Below are positions 9,757 to 18,145 of a DNA stretch of 45,063 bases, in pieces. Under the pieces are notes generated by a model. That model searched no databases and had not been told where the DNA came from. It saw nothing but the letters and a program-made list of their open reading frames with translations. The translations under genes were made by a program, and so were the position numbers. This stretch comes from Gammaproteobacteria bacterium LSUCC0112 (GTDB taxonomy: Bacteria; Pseudomonadota; Gammaproteobacteria; Pseudomonadales; Pseudohongiellaceae), in contig SPIB01000002.1 in assembly GCA_004535785.1 (NCBI GenBank), forward strand, positions 608,343 through 653,405. Reading direction: 5' to 3'. Every line of letters starts with the position of its first letter. Position 1 is the stretch's first letter.

Positions 9757-10062
9757 TTATGCAAACACGGGTCTGAAAAAGCTGCGCTCGTAACTGACAA
9801 TACACTGGGTGTCAGCGGCGTATTTAAAAGCCCGTTGGCAGTCGGGGTCTTTAAACGAGTCCAGTCGATATTGCTCGTAGGCGGCGAGACTGGGAAACGT
9901 AAACAAGGCCAGCGCCACATTGCTGGCCCCTTCTGACGGCAAAAAATAGCCTTGATGGCTGCCTCCAAATTTATGGATCAACGGGATCCACATCTGCGCA
10001 TAGGCTTCAAATTCCCTGATTTTTCTGGCATCAATAATGTACTTCAAAAAGCAGGTAACCAC
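9757..10062 (-). CDS. NIPSNAP-family protein
   Basis: 101 residues, a single dimeric alpha-beta barrel (ferredoxin-like) of the NIPSNAP type: a first strand with KYIIDARKIREFEAYA, a central helix, FTFPSLAAYEQYR and an FKDPDCQRAF segment that are usual in the family. Start is GTG at 10062, supported by AGGAG 7 bases upstream. Bacterial members have no agreed function. Cytosolic. It lies 15 bp behind the VOC gene on the same strand, so the two are probably transcribed together. Confidence 0.75.
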   Translation of the reverse strand: MVTCFLKYIIDARKIREFEAYAQMWIPLIHKFGGSHQGYFLPSEGASNVALALFTFPSLAAYEQYRLDSFKDPDCQRAFKYAADTQCIVSYERSFFRPVFA

Positions 10063-10077
10063 GTTTTAACTCCTGTG

Positions 10078-10476
10078 TCAGTTGGTGGTGGCATTTTCTC
10101 TTACCTGAAAAACATTGCCTTCCGGATCATATCCGTCACAGGCGCGAAACCCACGTGCCTGCCACTCACTGGTGGGCGGCTTGATTTTCCCGCCCAAAGA
10201 TTTGGCCATACGTCGTGCCTGTTGAATACTGTCCACTGGCAGACAGATTTTCAGCGGAGTATCTGTGCGTATTTCTGGCGGCACACTGATGTCAAAGGAG
10301 GCCGCGATCGCCGCAGGTATGCCGTGAATCACCAATTGAAAACCATCTGCGTCTAACACGATGTGATCCGGATCGGTGTGTACGGCAATCATGCCAACCA
10401 CTTGGGCATAAAAATGCGCCATGGGGACGATGTCACGGGCAAAAATAACCGCACTGGGTTTGGGTCTGTTTGACAT
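10078..10476 (-). CDS. VOC-superfamily (glyoxalase-like) protein
   Basis: 132 residues with the beta-alpha-beta-beta-beta pairs of the vicinal oxygen chelate fold. It begins with AVIFARDIVPMAHFYAQVVGM, the common first module, and ends with DGYDPEGNVFQVRE, the usual second-module end carrying the metal-ligand Glu. The substrate cannot be inferred; such small single-copy VOC proteins include dioxygenase-like and resistance proteins. A GAGG ribosome site is 5 bases before ATG. It heads a two-gene unit with the NIPSNAP gene. Confidence 0.8.
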   Translation of the reverse strand: MSNRPKPSAVIFARDIVPMAHFYAQVVGMIAVHTDPDHIVLDADGFQLVIHGIPAAIAASFDISVPPEIRTDTPLKICLPVDSIQQARRMAKSLGGKIKPPTSEWQARGFRACDGYDPEGNVFQVRENATTN

Positions 10477-10695
10477 GGCTGCCTCGTTTTAATGTGTAAT
10501 AAATAATACATCCCGGAGATATTACCCGGAACAGGAAGACTATCAAGGTCGACTACAAGATTCTTCTGAATACAACACCGTTGTTAAAGGCAGAGAAAGC
10601 ACCGGTGTCATCGTGTATTAATTCAGGGCTGACAGGATTGGAAAATCCCGATTTGCAGCTGAGGATGACAGCGAAGAATAAGACCTGACGGATGT

Positions 10696-11193
10696 TTACG
10701 CCTTGTCCCGTTTCAGACGGTTATTGGTGTCGCGACTGTTTTTAATCAGTGCGCTGTGATCTATCACAGCCGCTGATTTGGCGAGCCTGTCGTACAGCAC
10801 CACGTTCACCGTCGCTGCCAGATTCATGCAGCCGATGGTCGGCACATACACCACAAAATCCGCCTGATCCACAATCGCTTGTGGAATCGACCCATCCTCC
10901 GGACCAAAGATGTACAAGGCGTTTTGCGGATGGGTAAACTCAATCAGTGATTGAGCCCCCTCAACAAATTCAACACAAACCACAGGCAAATCGACAGGCA
11001 GGTTGTTCAACAAATCGTCACATTGCCGTAAGGGAATTTTACTGGCCAGGTCCTTGGTATCGGTCTGATAGCTGGCAGCACGGGCAAAACGTTTGCCGGT
11101 GTACCAGACCTCGTTGGCCTGATAACAACCGGCAGCCCGCAGAACAGAGCCCACATTGGATGGGCTCTTTGGATCAAGCAGTCCAATAATCAA
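10696..11193 (-). CDS. SPOUT (TrmH-family) RNA 2'-O-methyltransferase
   Basis: 165 residues, SPOUT fold only. Motif 1 is PSNVGSVLRAAGCY (about residues 11-24), motif 2 is YIFGPEDGSIPQ (about 93-104), and motif 3 is CMNLAATVNVVLYDRLAK (about 121-138), which form the trefoil knot that binds S-adenosylmethionine. The known family methylates ribose 2'-OH in tRNA or rRNA. It resembles the short TrmL-like group more than full TrmH with its extensions; the target is unknown. Start is TTG at 11193, sharing TTGA with the stop of the DUF885 gene, so coupling is likely. The 219 bp between this gene and the VOC gene holds no gene I can support. Confidence 0.85.
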   Translation of the reverse strand: MIIGLLDPKSPSNVGSVLRAAGCYQANEVWYTGKRFARAASYQTDTKDLASKIPLRQCDDLLNNLPVDLPVVCVEFVEGAQSLIEFTHPQNALYIFGPEDGSIPQAIVDQADFVVYVPTIGCMNLAATVNVVLYDRLAKSAAVIDHSALIKNSRDTNNRLKRDKA

Positions 11194-13076
11194 TTGGACT
11201 TGACTGACTCAATCCACTGATTCACCCGACGCTCAAGCAGCGCCAGAGGCAAGGCACCGCCCATCAAGACTGTGTCATGAAACGCGCGAATATCAAACGC
11301 GTCACCCAGCTCAGCCCGGGCATGCGCGCGCAGTTCAAGAAATTTATTCATGCCAACCTTGTAGGACGTCGCCTGACCGGGCATCACGATATAACGCTGC
11401 ACTTCAGACCGAATGGCCGCCAATGGCACAGAGGAATTGTCAGCAAAATAGTCAACCGCCTGCTGCTCAGTCCAGCCTTTGGCGTGCAAACCGGTGTCGA
11501 CGACCAGTCGGATAGCGCGCCACATTTCTGACGTCAGCCGACCAAACTTTGAGTAGGGATCCACATAGGTGTCCGGCATTTCACTGGCCAGAAACTCAGA
11601 GTACAGTCCCCACCCTTCCGAGTACGCTGTAAATCCCGCCTGAGTGCGGAACATGGGGATACCTTGCAGCTCTTGCGCAATGGCAATCTGCATATGGTGA
11701 CCCGGCAAGCCTTCATGATAGGCAATCACTTCCATCTCTGATTTGGGCATGGCATTCATGTCGGACAGATGCGCATAGTACACCCCGGGACGAGAGCCAT
11801 CGGGTGTACTGGGGTAGTAATGCTGCGCAGCACCATCCTGTTCACGGAAGGCTTCTACACGACGGACAACCAGATCTGCCTTAGGCAGCGTGCCAAAATA
11901 ATTGGGCAATTGCGCCTTGATATTTTCGATCGCAGCAGTCGCGTCGTCGATGTACGCCTGTCGACCCTCATCATTGTTGGGGTAGTAAAAACGCTCGTCG
12001 TCTTTAGTCTCACGCAACATCACAAAAAATTCCTGCAATGACCCGCTAAAACCTGCGAGTTCTTTGACAGATTCCATTTCGCTGCGCAACCTGGCGACAT
12101 CTGTCAGGCCAATCTGGTGAATTTCTTCAGCGGTCAGATTGGTGGTTGTCTGGTTTTCCAGCAAAAAGTTGTAGTACGCCAGACCATTGGGTTGCGACAC
12201 CAACCCGGTTGACACCTCCGGAATCCTGACCTTTTCGGCTTCAGCCCAGGCAATCACGCGTTCGTAGGCCGGACCAAAATCTTCCATCATGGCGGTTCGC
12301 GCCTGCTCCAGTAGTTCATCCGCGCGTAATTGATCCAGACTGCCCGCGGTGACCAGTGCTTGCACATCGGTTTTCACATCAGACCAGAGTGCTGAATCGC
12401 CGCCCTCGGTGAAGGGGGTACCGGTGATGACGTTCTGAGCCTGTTGAATCACACCATCCAAGGCAAAACCTGGAGTAATGACACCCAATCGTGAGGATTC
12501 TTCCGCTTGCGCAATTAACTGATCCAGCGCACGCGCTGCTTCACGAATTCGTGAAATCAATGCGTCGACATCAGCGGCCTCTTCAACTGTATGGAAACTG
12601 ATCAGGAAGGTGGGCAAAAAGCTTTGAGCGCCATTCATCTGCTCAAAGGTCAACCCATTGTTACGAAACTCAACCGCGCGCTCCGCCTGTTGATATTGAT
12701 ACATCCAGATGTCCCAGGATGTCTGTGTTTCAAGATCCAGCAAATCGTAATCAAACTCGCGCTCCATCTCGGCGACGCTGGCTCGCATCCACTCAAGCTG
12801 GCGATCAGCGCCGGCTACAGAAAAATCGTCGATTTCATTGTTGCGATCTTTGCGCCCCAGAAACGTCAGTCCAATAGGACTTAACTGCAACTGCTCTTCA
12901 AATTTGACATCGAACCACGCATTCAAGCGTTCCGACTCGGTTTGCTGCGTTTGTACAACAGCCTGTGCATCGCTGGCTGCAGGGGTAACGGTTTCAGAGA
13001 CGGGCGCTGGCGGTTGCCCGCACGCTGCCAACGAGATAGCCAACGACAGGGTGATTGCTGTCATGGAATTACGCAT
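11190..13076 (-). CDS. DUF885 family metallopeptidase-like lipoprotein
   Basis: 628 residues. The signal peptide ends in a lipobox (SLAAC, Cys at about 19), so it should be anchored to a membrane and face the periplasm. The DUF885 domain fills the rest, with the zinc motif HEGLPGHHMQ (HExxxGHH) at about residue 454 and a downstream GWGLYSEFLASEM segment giving the further Glu. Family members are predicted zinc peptidases related to carboxypeptidase-like gluzincins; few have been studied. AGGA is about 9 bases before the ATG. It is divergent from the M13 peptidase lipoprotein gene, and its stop overlaps the RNA methyltransferase start. Confidence 0.88.
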   Translation of the reverse strand: MRNSMTAITLSLAISLAACGQPPAPVSETVTPAASDAQAVVQTQQTESERLNAWFDVKFEEQLQLSPIGLTFLGRKDRNNEIDDFSVAGADRQLEWMRASVAEMEREFDYDLLDLETQTSWDIWMYQYQQAERAVEFRNNGLTFEQMNGAQSFLPTFLISFHTVEEAADVDALISRIREAARALDQLIAQAEESSRLGVITPGFALDGVIQQAQNVITGTPFTEGGDSALWSDVKTDVQALVTAGSLDQLRADELLEQARTAMMEDFGPAYERVIAWAEAEKVRIPEVSTGLVSQPNGLAYYNFLLENQTTTNLTAEEIHQIGLTDVARLRSEMESVKELAGFSGSLQEFFVMLRETKDDERFYYPNNDEGRQAYIDDATAAIENIKAQLPNYFGTLPKADLVVRRVEAFREQDGAAQHYYPSTPDGSRPGVYYAHLSDMNAMPKSEMEVIAYHEGLPGHHMQIAIAQELQGIPMFRTQAGFTAYSEGWGLYSEFLASEMPDTYVDPYSKFGRLTSEMWRAIRLVVDTGLHAKGWTEQQAVDYFADNSSVPLAAIRSEVQRYIVMPGQATSYKVGMNKFLELRAHARAELGDAFDIRAFHDTVLMGGALPLALLERRVNQWIESVKSN

Positions 13077-13085
13077 GAGAAATTT

Positions 13086-13159
13086 CCTTGAATCCTTGAA
13101 TAGGGTGAGCGCAGAATCCGGTCACCGGAATAATGAAGAGTGCCTTGACGGCAAGGCGC
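13086..13159. promoter_or_regulatory. Cluster of repeats in the divergent DUF885 / M13 peptidase promoter region
   Basis: Three elements lie in the 201 bp between the two peptidase starts. CCTTGAAT is repeated head to tail at 13086-13093 and 13094-13101. TCCGGT-c-ACCGGA is an interrupted palindrome at 13117-13129. GCCTTG/CAAGGC with a 4-base loop forms a hairpin at 13142-13157, extendable to 13140-13159. The interrupted palindrome is the best operator candidate. Confidence 0.4.
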
Positions 13160-13277
13160 GCAGTTTAATGGATTGGCTAAAGTGTAGTCCAGTTGTGGCT
13201 GTTGGCATCTGCAGACTTTACGCCGTAAACTTGGCACGGGCTGTTTTTAAGCTGACTGAATTTATCTGACGGACATA

Positions 13278-15368
13278 ATGATGAAAAAAGTATTTACCTT
13301 GAGGACTGCCAGTTTAGTGATGGCACTCAGTGCTGTTGCCTGCGCACCTGCGGAACAATCTGCGCCAACTGAGACACCTGTTGAACAAACCACTCTCACC
13401 GACGTTGCCAAACAAACGCTGACCTCTGGCTTGTTCCTTGACGATTTTGATCGCTCAGTGCGCCCCCAGGATGATCTGTTCATGTTTGTGAACGGCAACT
13501 GGTACAACAATACAGAGATACCGGCCGACCGGTCGACGTATGGTGCATTTAACATGCTGGCGGAAGAAAATGAACTCCGCTTACGGAGCATTATTGAAGA
13601 CGCCATGGCCGAGAACGCCGCACCTGGCAGCAATGCTCAGAAAATCGGCGATTTTTTTGCCAGTTATATGAATGAAGAGCGCATTGAAGCGCTGGGATTG
13701 ACACCCATACAACCCATGCTGGATCGTATTGCCGGCATCCAGACCCATGACGAACTCACCACAACCATGGCCGAACTGCGCAGCAGCGGCTTGAGTGAGC
13801 CTTTTGGCTTTTTTATCTCGACCGATGCCAAAAACCCGGATATCTACGCGTTGCACCTTGGCCAGTCCGGTTTGGGTCTGCCTGATCGCGATTACTATTT
13901 CCGGGACACTGAAGACTTCTCCAGAATCCGTGAAGAGTATGTGAAGTACCTCTCTGCCATCCTGACGGCAGCAGGTCACACCGATGCACAGACCGCAGCA
14001 CAAGCGATCTTTGAACTGGAAACAACGCTGGCCAGCCATCACTGGACGCGCGCCGAAATGCGCGACGCCGAAGCCCGCTACAACAAAATGTCGATAGACG
14101 ACGTCCGCGCCCTGTTGGGCAGTATCAACTATGATGCGATGGCGGCAGTGGCGGGTATTGATCATGCTGAGTATGTCATCGTCAGCACACCTTCCTATAT
14201 CGAAGCGCTTGGCAAGCTGTATGCCGACACCGATCTGCAAATCTGGAAGGACTATTTGCAAGCGCGTCTGATGACCACGTTTGCGCCGCGCTTGCACAAA
14301 GACGTGGCTGATATCCATTTTAATTTCTACGCAACCACCTTGAGCGGCACGCCGGAACAACAGGAGCGTTGGAAACGTGGCGTACAGGCCGCCAGTGGTG
14401 CGCTGGGTGAAGTCCTTGGCCAGGCCTATGTGGAACGATACTTCCCGCCTGCCGCCAAAGCGCGCATGAGTGAACTGATCGATAACCTGCTGTCAGCCAT
14501 GGAGGATTCCATCCGTGATCTTGACTGGATGACCGCAGAAACCAAAGAAAAGGCACTCGAAAAACTCAGCACCTTTACACCCAAAATTGGTTACCCGGAC
14601 GTGTGGAAGGATTACTCGGCACTGGAGATCAGCGCCGATGACCTGATTGGCAACACTGTCCGCACCAATCAGTTTGACTACTACAAAAATATTGCTGACC
14701 TTGGCCAACCGGTTGATCGCAATCGTTGGGGCATGACGCCTCAAACGGTGAATGCCTATTATCGGCCCACCGCGAATGAAATTGTGTTTCCAGCCGGCAT
14801 CTTGCAACCGCCATTTTTTGACATGAATGCAGATGACGCCGTCAACTATGGTGGCATCGGCGCGGTGATCGGGCACGAAATTGGTCATGGTTTTGACGAT
14901 CAGGGCTCGCGTTACGGCAGCAATGGTAATCTGCAAAACTGGTGGACAGAACAGGATCGTGCGCAGTTTGAAGCCAAGGCTGACATTCTTGTTGAGCAAT
15001 ATGCGCAATATGAACCGTTGCCGGGTATGAACATCGACGGTCGTGTATCGCTGGGTGAGAACATCGGTGATCATGTTGGCCTGCTTAGCGCCTATCGTGC
15101 GTACCAAAAATCTTTGGCTGGGCAACCCTCTCCTGTGCTGGACGGGTTCACGGGTGAACAGCGCTTCTTCATCAGCTGGGCTCAAATCTGGAAAATCAAG
15201 TTCCGTGACGATGCCATGCGCGCACAGTTAGCCCAAGGGCCACACTCGCCGGGCAAATACCGTGCGATTGCAGCGCCGCGCAATATCCCGGGCTTTTATC
15301 AGGCATTTGATATCAAGGAGGGTGACGGTATGTACCTGCCGCCGGAACAGCGTGTTGTGCTCTGGTAA
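13278..15368 (+). CDS. M13 (neprilysin-like) metallopeptidase lipoprotein
   Basis: 696 residues. Signal peptide with lipobox-like SAVAC (Cys at about 22). It has the full M13 build: an N-terminal peptidase domain opening with FDRSVRPQDDLFMFVNGNW, substrate-binding NAYYRPTANEIVFPAGILQPP (about 493-513), zinc motif HEIGH (about 533-537), and ENIGD (from about 594), where most relatives read ENIAD and where the third zinc ligand Glu and active-site Asp reside. M13 oligopeptidases cut peptides of limited size. Probably periplasm-facing. Two adjacent ATGs (13278 and 13281) are possible starts. It converges on the PIN-PhoH gene across a strong hairpin. Confidence 0.93.
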   Translation: MMKKVFTLRTASLVMALSAVACAPAEQSAPTETPVEQTTLTDVAKQTLTSGLFLDDFDRSVRPQDDLFMFVNGNWYNNTEIPADRSTYGAFNMLAEENELRLRSIIEDAMAENAAPGSNAQKIGDFFASYMNEERIEALGLTPIQPMLDRIAGIQTHDELTTTMAELRSSGLSEPFGFFISTDAKNPDIYALHLGQSGLGLPDRDYYFRDTEDFSRIREEYVKYLSAILTAAGHTDAQTAAQAIFELETTLASHHWTRAEMRDAEARYNKMSIDDVRALLGSINYDAMAAVAGIDHAEYVIVSTPSYIEALGKLYADTDLQIWKDYLQARLMTTFAPRLHKDVADIHFNFYATTLSGTPEQQERWKRGVQAASGALGEVLGQAYVERYFPPAAKARMSELIDNLLSAMEDSIRDLDWMTAETKEKALEKLSTFTPKIGYPDVWKDYSALEISADDLIGNTVRTNQFDYYKNIADLGQPVDRNRWGMTPQTVNAYYRPTANEIVFPAGILQPPFFDMNADDAVNYGGIGAVIGHEIGHGFDDQGSRYGSNGNLQNWWTEQDRAQFEAKADILVEQYAQYEPLPGMNIDGRVSLGENIGDHVGLLSAYRAYQKSLAGQPSPVLDGFTGEQRFFISWAQIWKIKFRDDAMRAQLAQGPHSPGKYRAIAAPRNIPGFYQAFDIKEGDGMYLPPEQRVVLW

Positions 15369-15382
15369 GTGACTATCGCGAT

Positions 15383-15412
15383 TGGTGTGCTCTGTGTCTT
15401 GGCAGAGCACGC
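15383..15412. terminator. Shared hairpin between convergent M13 peptidase and PIN-PhoH genes
   Basis: Stem GTGCTCTG (15386-15393) and CAGAGCAC (15402-15409) with an 8-base loop; it extends outward by a T-G and two G-C pairs to 15383-15412. It sits in the 50 bp between two convergent stops. There is no clear T-run on either side, so a bidirectional terminator is inferred from position and symmetry. Confidence 0.55.
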
Positions 15413-15418
15413 CATGCG

Positions 15419-16798
15419 CTACAGATTTTCTTCTGCAAATGCCGCCAGCGCCGATCTTGGCACCCCTTTCAGCTGCAGATTACCGCCATGAGCAAAGTGT
15501 TTAAAACGCTCAGTCAGATACGTCAATCCAGAACTGGTCGGACTCAGATAAGGCGTGTCAATTTGAGCCAGATTGCCCAGACACACCACTTTTGATCCCG
15601 TGCCAGCCCGCGTAACAATGGTTTTCATTTGATGCGGTGTCAGGTTCTGACATTCATCAATCAGAATCAGACTGTGTTGAAAACTGCGTCCCCGAATAAA
15701 GTTCAACGATTTGAACTGCAACGGCACCTTGGCCAACACATAATCAATGCTGGACGAACTGTTGATATCGTCCAGATGCAGTGCTTCAAGATTGTCAGTA
15801 ATGGCACCCAACCACGGCTCCATTTTCTCCGCTTCAGTTCCCGGCAAAAAACCAATGTCTTCGTCCAGACCTTGTGTACTGCGCGTTGCAATAATGCGTC
15901 GAAACTGTTTGCTGGCCAGCGTCATATCGATGGCAGCCGCCAGCGCAAGAATAGTTTTACCTGAGCCCGCAGCACCGGTCAGATTCACCAGATGCACCGA
16001 CGGGTCCAACAACAGATCCAAGGCCATGGCCTGATAGATATCGCGCGGATACAAACCCCAAGCCTCGCGTTGCAACATGCGCTCACGATCCTGATGTTTC
16101 AGCACAATGCTGTCCGGACTGACCTCAATGACACGACCAATAAATCCCGCCTCATCCAGAAAGTACTGATTGGGAAACACCTCATGTTTGATGGTGTCGC
16201 GATGCAGCGTGTGAAACGTCTCGCCCTGATGCGTCTGTTCCGTTTCAACTGACTGAACGTCATCCCAGAAACTCCCGGGAAATTCGATGTAACCTTTATG
16301 CAGTTGATTGATATCAGTCACCAGTTGATCGGTGTGATAGTCCTCCGCATCAATCCCGCACGCTCTGGCTTTCAGGCGCATATTGATGTCCTTGGACACC
16401 AGGATGACGCGATTTGCCGGCGACTTGCTGTGTTTGAGTTCGGCAACAGCATTGAGAATTTTGTTGTCGTTTAAATGCAGCGGCAGAATTTCCCTGATAT
16501 GGGGGGCATCGGTCATCAATACACTGAGATACCCCAAACCGGGCTGATTTTTACCACGGTTGATCAGTACCCCGCTTTCCACGGCTTCCGGCGGTGCGTC
16601 GGCGAGGATGCGATCCAGCTCGCGGATCGCCTGTCGCGCATCGGCCGCCAAGGCACCGCGACCACTCTTGAGTTTGTCCAGCTCCTCAAGCACGGTCATG
16701 GTGATGATCAGGTGATGTTCGTCGAAATTCCAGATGGCAGAAGGGTCGTGAATGAGGACATTGGTATCAAGGACGTAATAAATCGTGCTGGATGTCAA
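15419..16798 (-). CDS. PIN domain-PhoH ATPase fusion (PhoH2-like)
   Basis: 459 residues. The N-terminal PIN-like nuclease domain (about 1-140) begins YVLDTNVLIHDP with the first metal-binding Asp, and further acidic residues follow in ADARQAIRELDRIL and LVSKDINMRLKA. The C-terminal PhoH helicase-like ATPase has Walker A GAAGSGKT (about 275-282) and Walker B LILIDECQNL. Relatives (PhoH2, YlaK) are RNA helicase/RNases studied in mycobacteria. The start is TTG at 16798, preceded by GGAGG at 7 bases, which decides the start. It is divergent from the ADP-ribosylglycohydrolase gene across a region with repeated CTGAACTA sites. Confidence 0.92.
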   Translation of the reverse strand: MTSSTIYYVLDTNVLIHDPSAIWNFDEHHLIITMTVLEELDKLKSGRGALAADARQAIRELDRILADAPPEAVESGVLINRGKNQPGLGYLSVLMTDAPHIREILPLHLNDNKILNAVAELKHSKSPANRVILVSKDINMRLKARACGIDAEDYHTDQLVTDINQLHKGYIEFPGSFWDDVQSVETEQTHQGETFHTLHRDTIKHEVFPNQYFLDEAGFIGRVIEVSPDSIVLKHQDRERMLQREAWGLYPRDIYQAMALDLLLDPSVHLVNLTGAAGSGKTILALAAAIDMTLASKQFRRIIATRSTQGLDEDIGFLPGTEAEKMEPWLGAITDNLEALHLDDINSSSSIDYVLAKVPLQFKSLNFIRGRSFQHSLILIDECQNLTPHQMKTIVTRAGTGSKVVCLGNLAQIDTPYLSPTSSGLTYLTERFKHFAHGGNLQLKGVPRSALAAFAEENL

Positions 16799-16822
16799 AG
16801 GACTGCCTCCGTTGCGTTTTTA

Positions 16823-16865
16823 CTGAACTATAGATGTGCTGAACTACTGTGACACTAGTTCAGCA
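16823..16865. promoter_or_regulatory. Triple CTGAACTA repeat, two direct and one inverted copy
   Basis: CTGAACTA occurs at 16823-16830 and 16839-16846 (16 bp apart) and inverted as TAGTTCAG at 16856-16863. The second and third copies form a perfect 10-bp inverted repeat TGCTGAACTA / TAGTTCAGCA (16837-16846, 16856-16865) with a 9-base spacer. It lies just upstream of the TTG start of PIN-PhoH and 115 bp before the ADP-ribosylglycohydrolase start. It looks like an operator for a dimeric regulator. Confidence 0.5.
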
Positions 16866-16979
16866 TGTTGACGATTTTGTGACAAGCACCAGAATCCAAA
16901 TGCCAATTGCAACGATCTGCAGCGGCGCCCGGAACGTATTCTTTACAAAATTCCAAACGACATCTGCAGGAGCGCTCAT

Positions 16980-18071
16980 TTGAACACGTCCGGGATTCCT
17001 CACCAGCGCGCACTCGCCGCCCTGCGCAATCAGTTTGTCGCCGACGCATTGGCCATGCCAGTGCATTGGTACTACAACATCCGGGATATCGAAACAGCGT
17101 TCCCGGGTGGCATCACCCAACTCGAAGCAGCGCCACGCTTCCACCCATCGTCGATTATGTCGCTACACTCAAAAAGCGAAGGGGGCCGACGCACTGCCAA
17201 CCCTCGTCAAGACGCTGAAGACGTGGTGGGAGGTGTCATCTTAAAAGGCAAACACCCGTTCTGGAATACGCCGAACATCCACTACCATCAAGGCATGCGG
17301 GCCGGGGAAAACACCTTGAATGCCCACTGTACGCGCGTGTTGATGCGTTATCTGGCAAATCATAAGGGCCATTACGTTGCTGGTGAGTTTCTGAGCGACT
17401 ACATTGACTTTATGACAGCGGACCCGGCCTTGCATAACGACACCTATGCGGAGTCTTATCACCGTGGATTTTTTGCCAATTTGCAGCGCGGTTTGCCCCC
17501 CGAACGCTGCGCGGCCGTGACGCATGACACACCGTCTATTGGTGGGTTGGTGAGTGTTGCCGCCTTGGTACTGTGCCTGCGATTGCGTGGAGAAACGCTG
17601 GAAAACGTCAGATCAACCGTACAGACCCACGTGGCACTGACACATCCGGATGCCATACTGCTGCGCATCGCTGACGACTATGTACTGTTGATCGATGCCT
17701 TGTTGGGGCGCGATTCAGATGCCGACGTACGCGGCATCATCGCCGCGACAGCAGTGCGCAGTGTGCGTCTGGATCTGCCTGCCCTTATCAGCAAGAAACG
17801 GGATGACCGCGAAGTGATCGGGCGGATGTATTCGAGTGCGTGTTACATCGATGGTGCCTGGCCGGGCATTTTGTATCTCCTTTACAAGTATCAGGATCAA
17901 CCGGAGGCAGCACTGTTAGCCAACACCAATCTGGGTGGTGATAATGTGCACCGCGGCGCAGTGCTGGGTATTCTATTGGGGTTAATACAGGGTCAGGCGG
18001 TGGACCACTGGTACAAAGCCTTGCTGTTAAACCAGCAAATCGATCAGGAAATTGCGCAGTTGCTGTGTTGA
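16980..18071 (+). CDS. ADP-ribosylglycohydrolase-family protein, variant metal site
   Basis: 363 residues from a TTG start at 16980, supported by GGAG 7 bases upstream and by protein similarity from the first codons (RALAALRNQFVADALAMPVHW resembles the family's opening G-D-A-x-G helix). The DraG/ARH all-alpha fold is seen through to TNLGGDNVHRGAVLG (about 316-330), the typical C-terminal magnesium-binding block. The N-terminal acidic triplet, usually D-D-T, reads AGENT (108-112) in HYHQGMRAGENTLN. Removal of ADP-ribose is the family reaction, but the substrate here is open. Cytosolic. It precedes a secreted phosphoesterase by 74 bp. Confidence 0.75.
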   Translation: MNTSGIPHQRALAALRNQFVADALAMPVHWYYNIRDIETAFPGGITQLEAAPRFHPSSIMSLHSKSEGGRRTANPRQDAEDVVGGVILKGKHPFWNTPNIHYHQGMRAGENTLNAHCTRVLMRYLANHKGHYVAGEFLSDYIDFMTADPALHNDTYAESYHRGFFANLQRGLPPERCAAVTHDTPSIGGLVSVAALVLCLRLRGETLENVRSTVQTHVALTHPDAILLRIADDYVLLIDALLGRDSDADVRGIIAATAVRSVRLDLPALISKKRDDREVIGRMYSSACYIDGAWPGILYLLYKYQDQPEAALLANTNLGGDNVHRGAVLGILLGLIQGQAVDHWYKALLLNQQIDQEIAQLLC

Positions 18072-18145
18072 TCAGGCTGTGTTTTTGTCACATCACTGTC
18101 AACAAGCCGACCGACACTATCCTGATCACCAAGGAGAGATGTGCC

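Noticed and set aside
10600-10607. CACCGGTG palindrome in the gap between the VOC and RNA methyltransferase genes
   Set aside because: An 8-bp palindrome is expected by chance and nothing else in the 219 bp supports a site.
13581-14360. Long antisense frames within the M13 peptidase gene (also 14493-15185)
   Set aside because: They mirror the codon bias of the real gene and show no recognisable protein features.
18065-18145. Earlier GTG start for the phosphoesterase
   Set aside because: It overlaps the previous gene, and AAGGAGA directly precedes the ATG at 18146, which begins a proper signal peptide.
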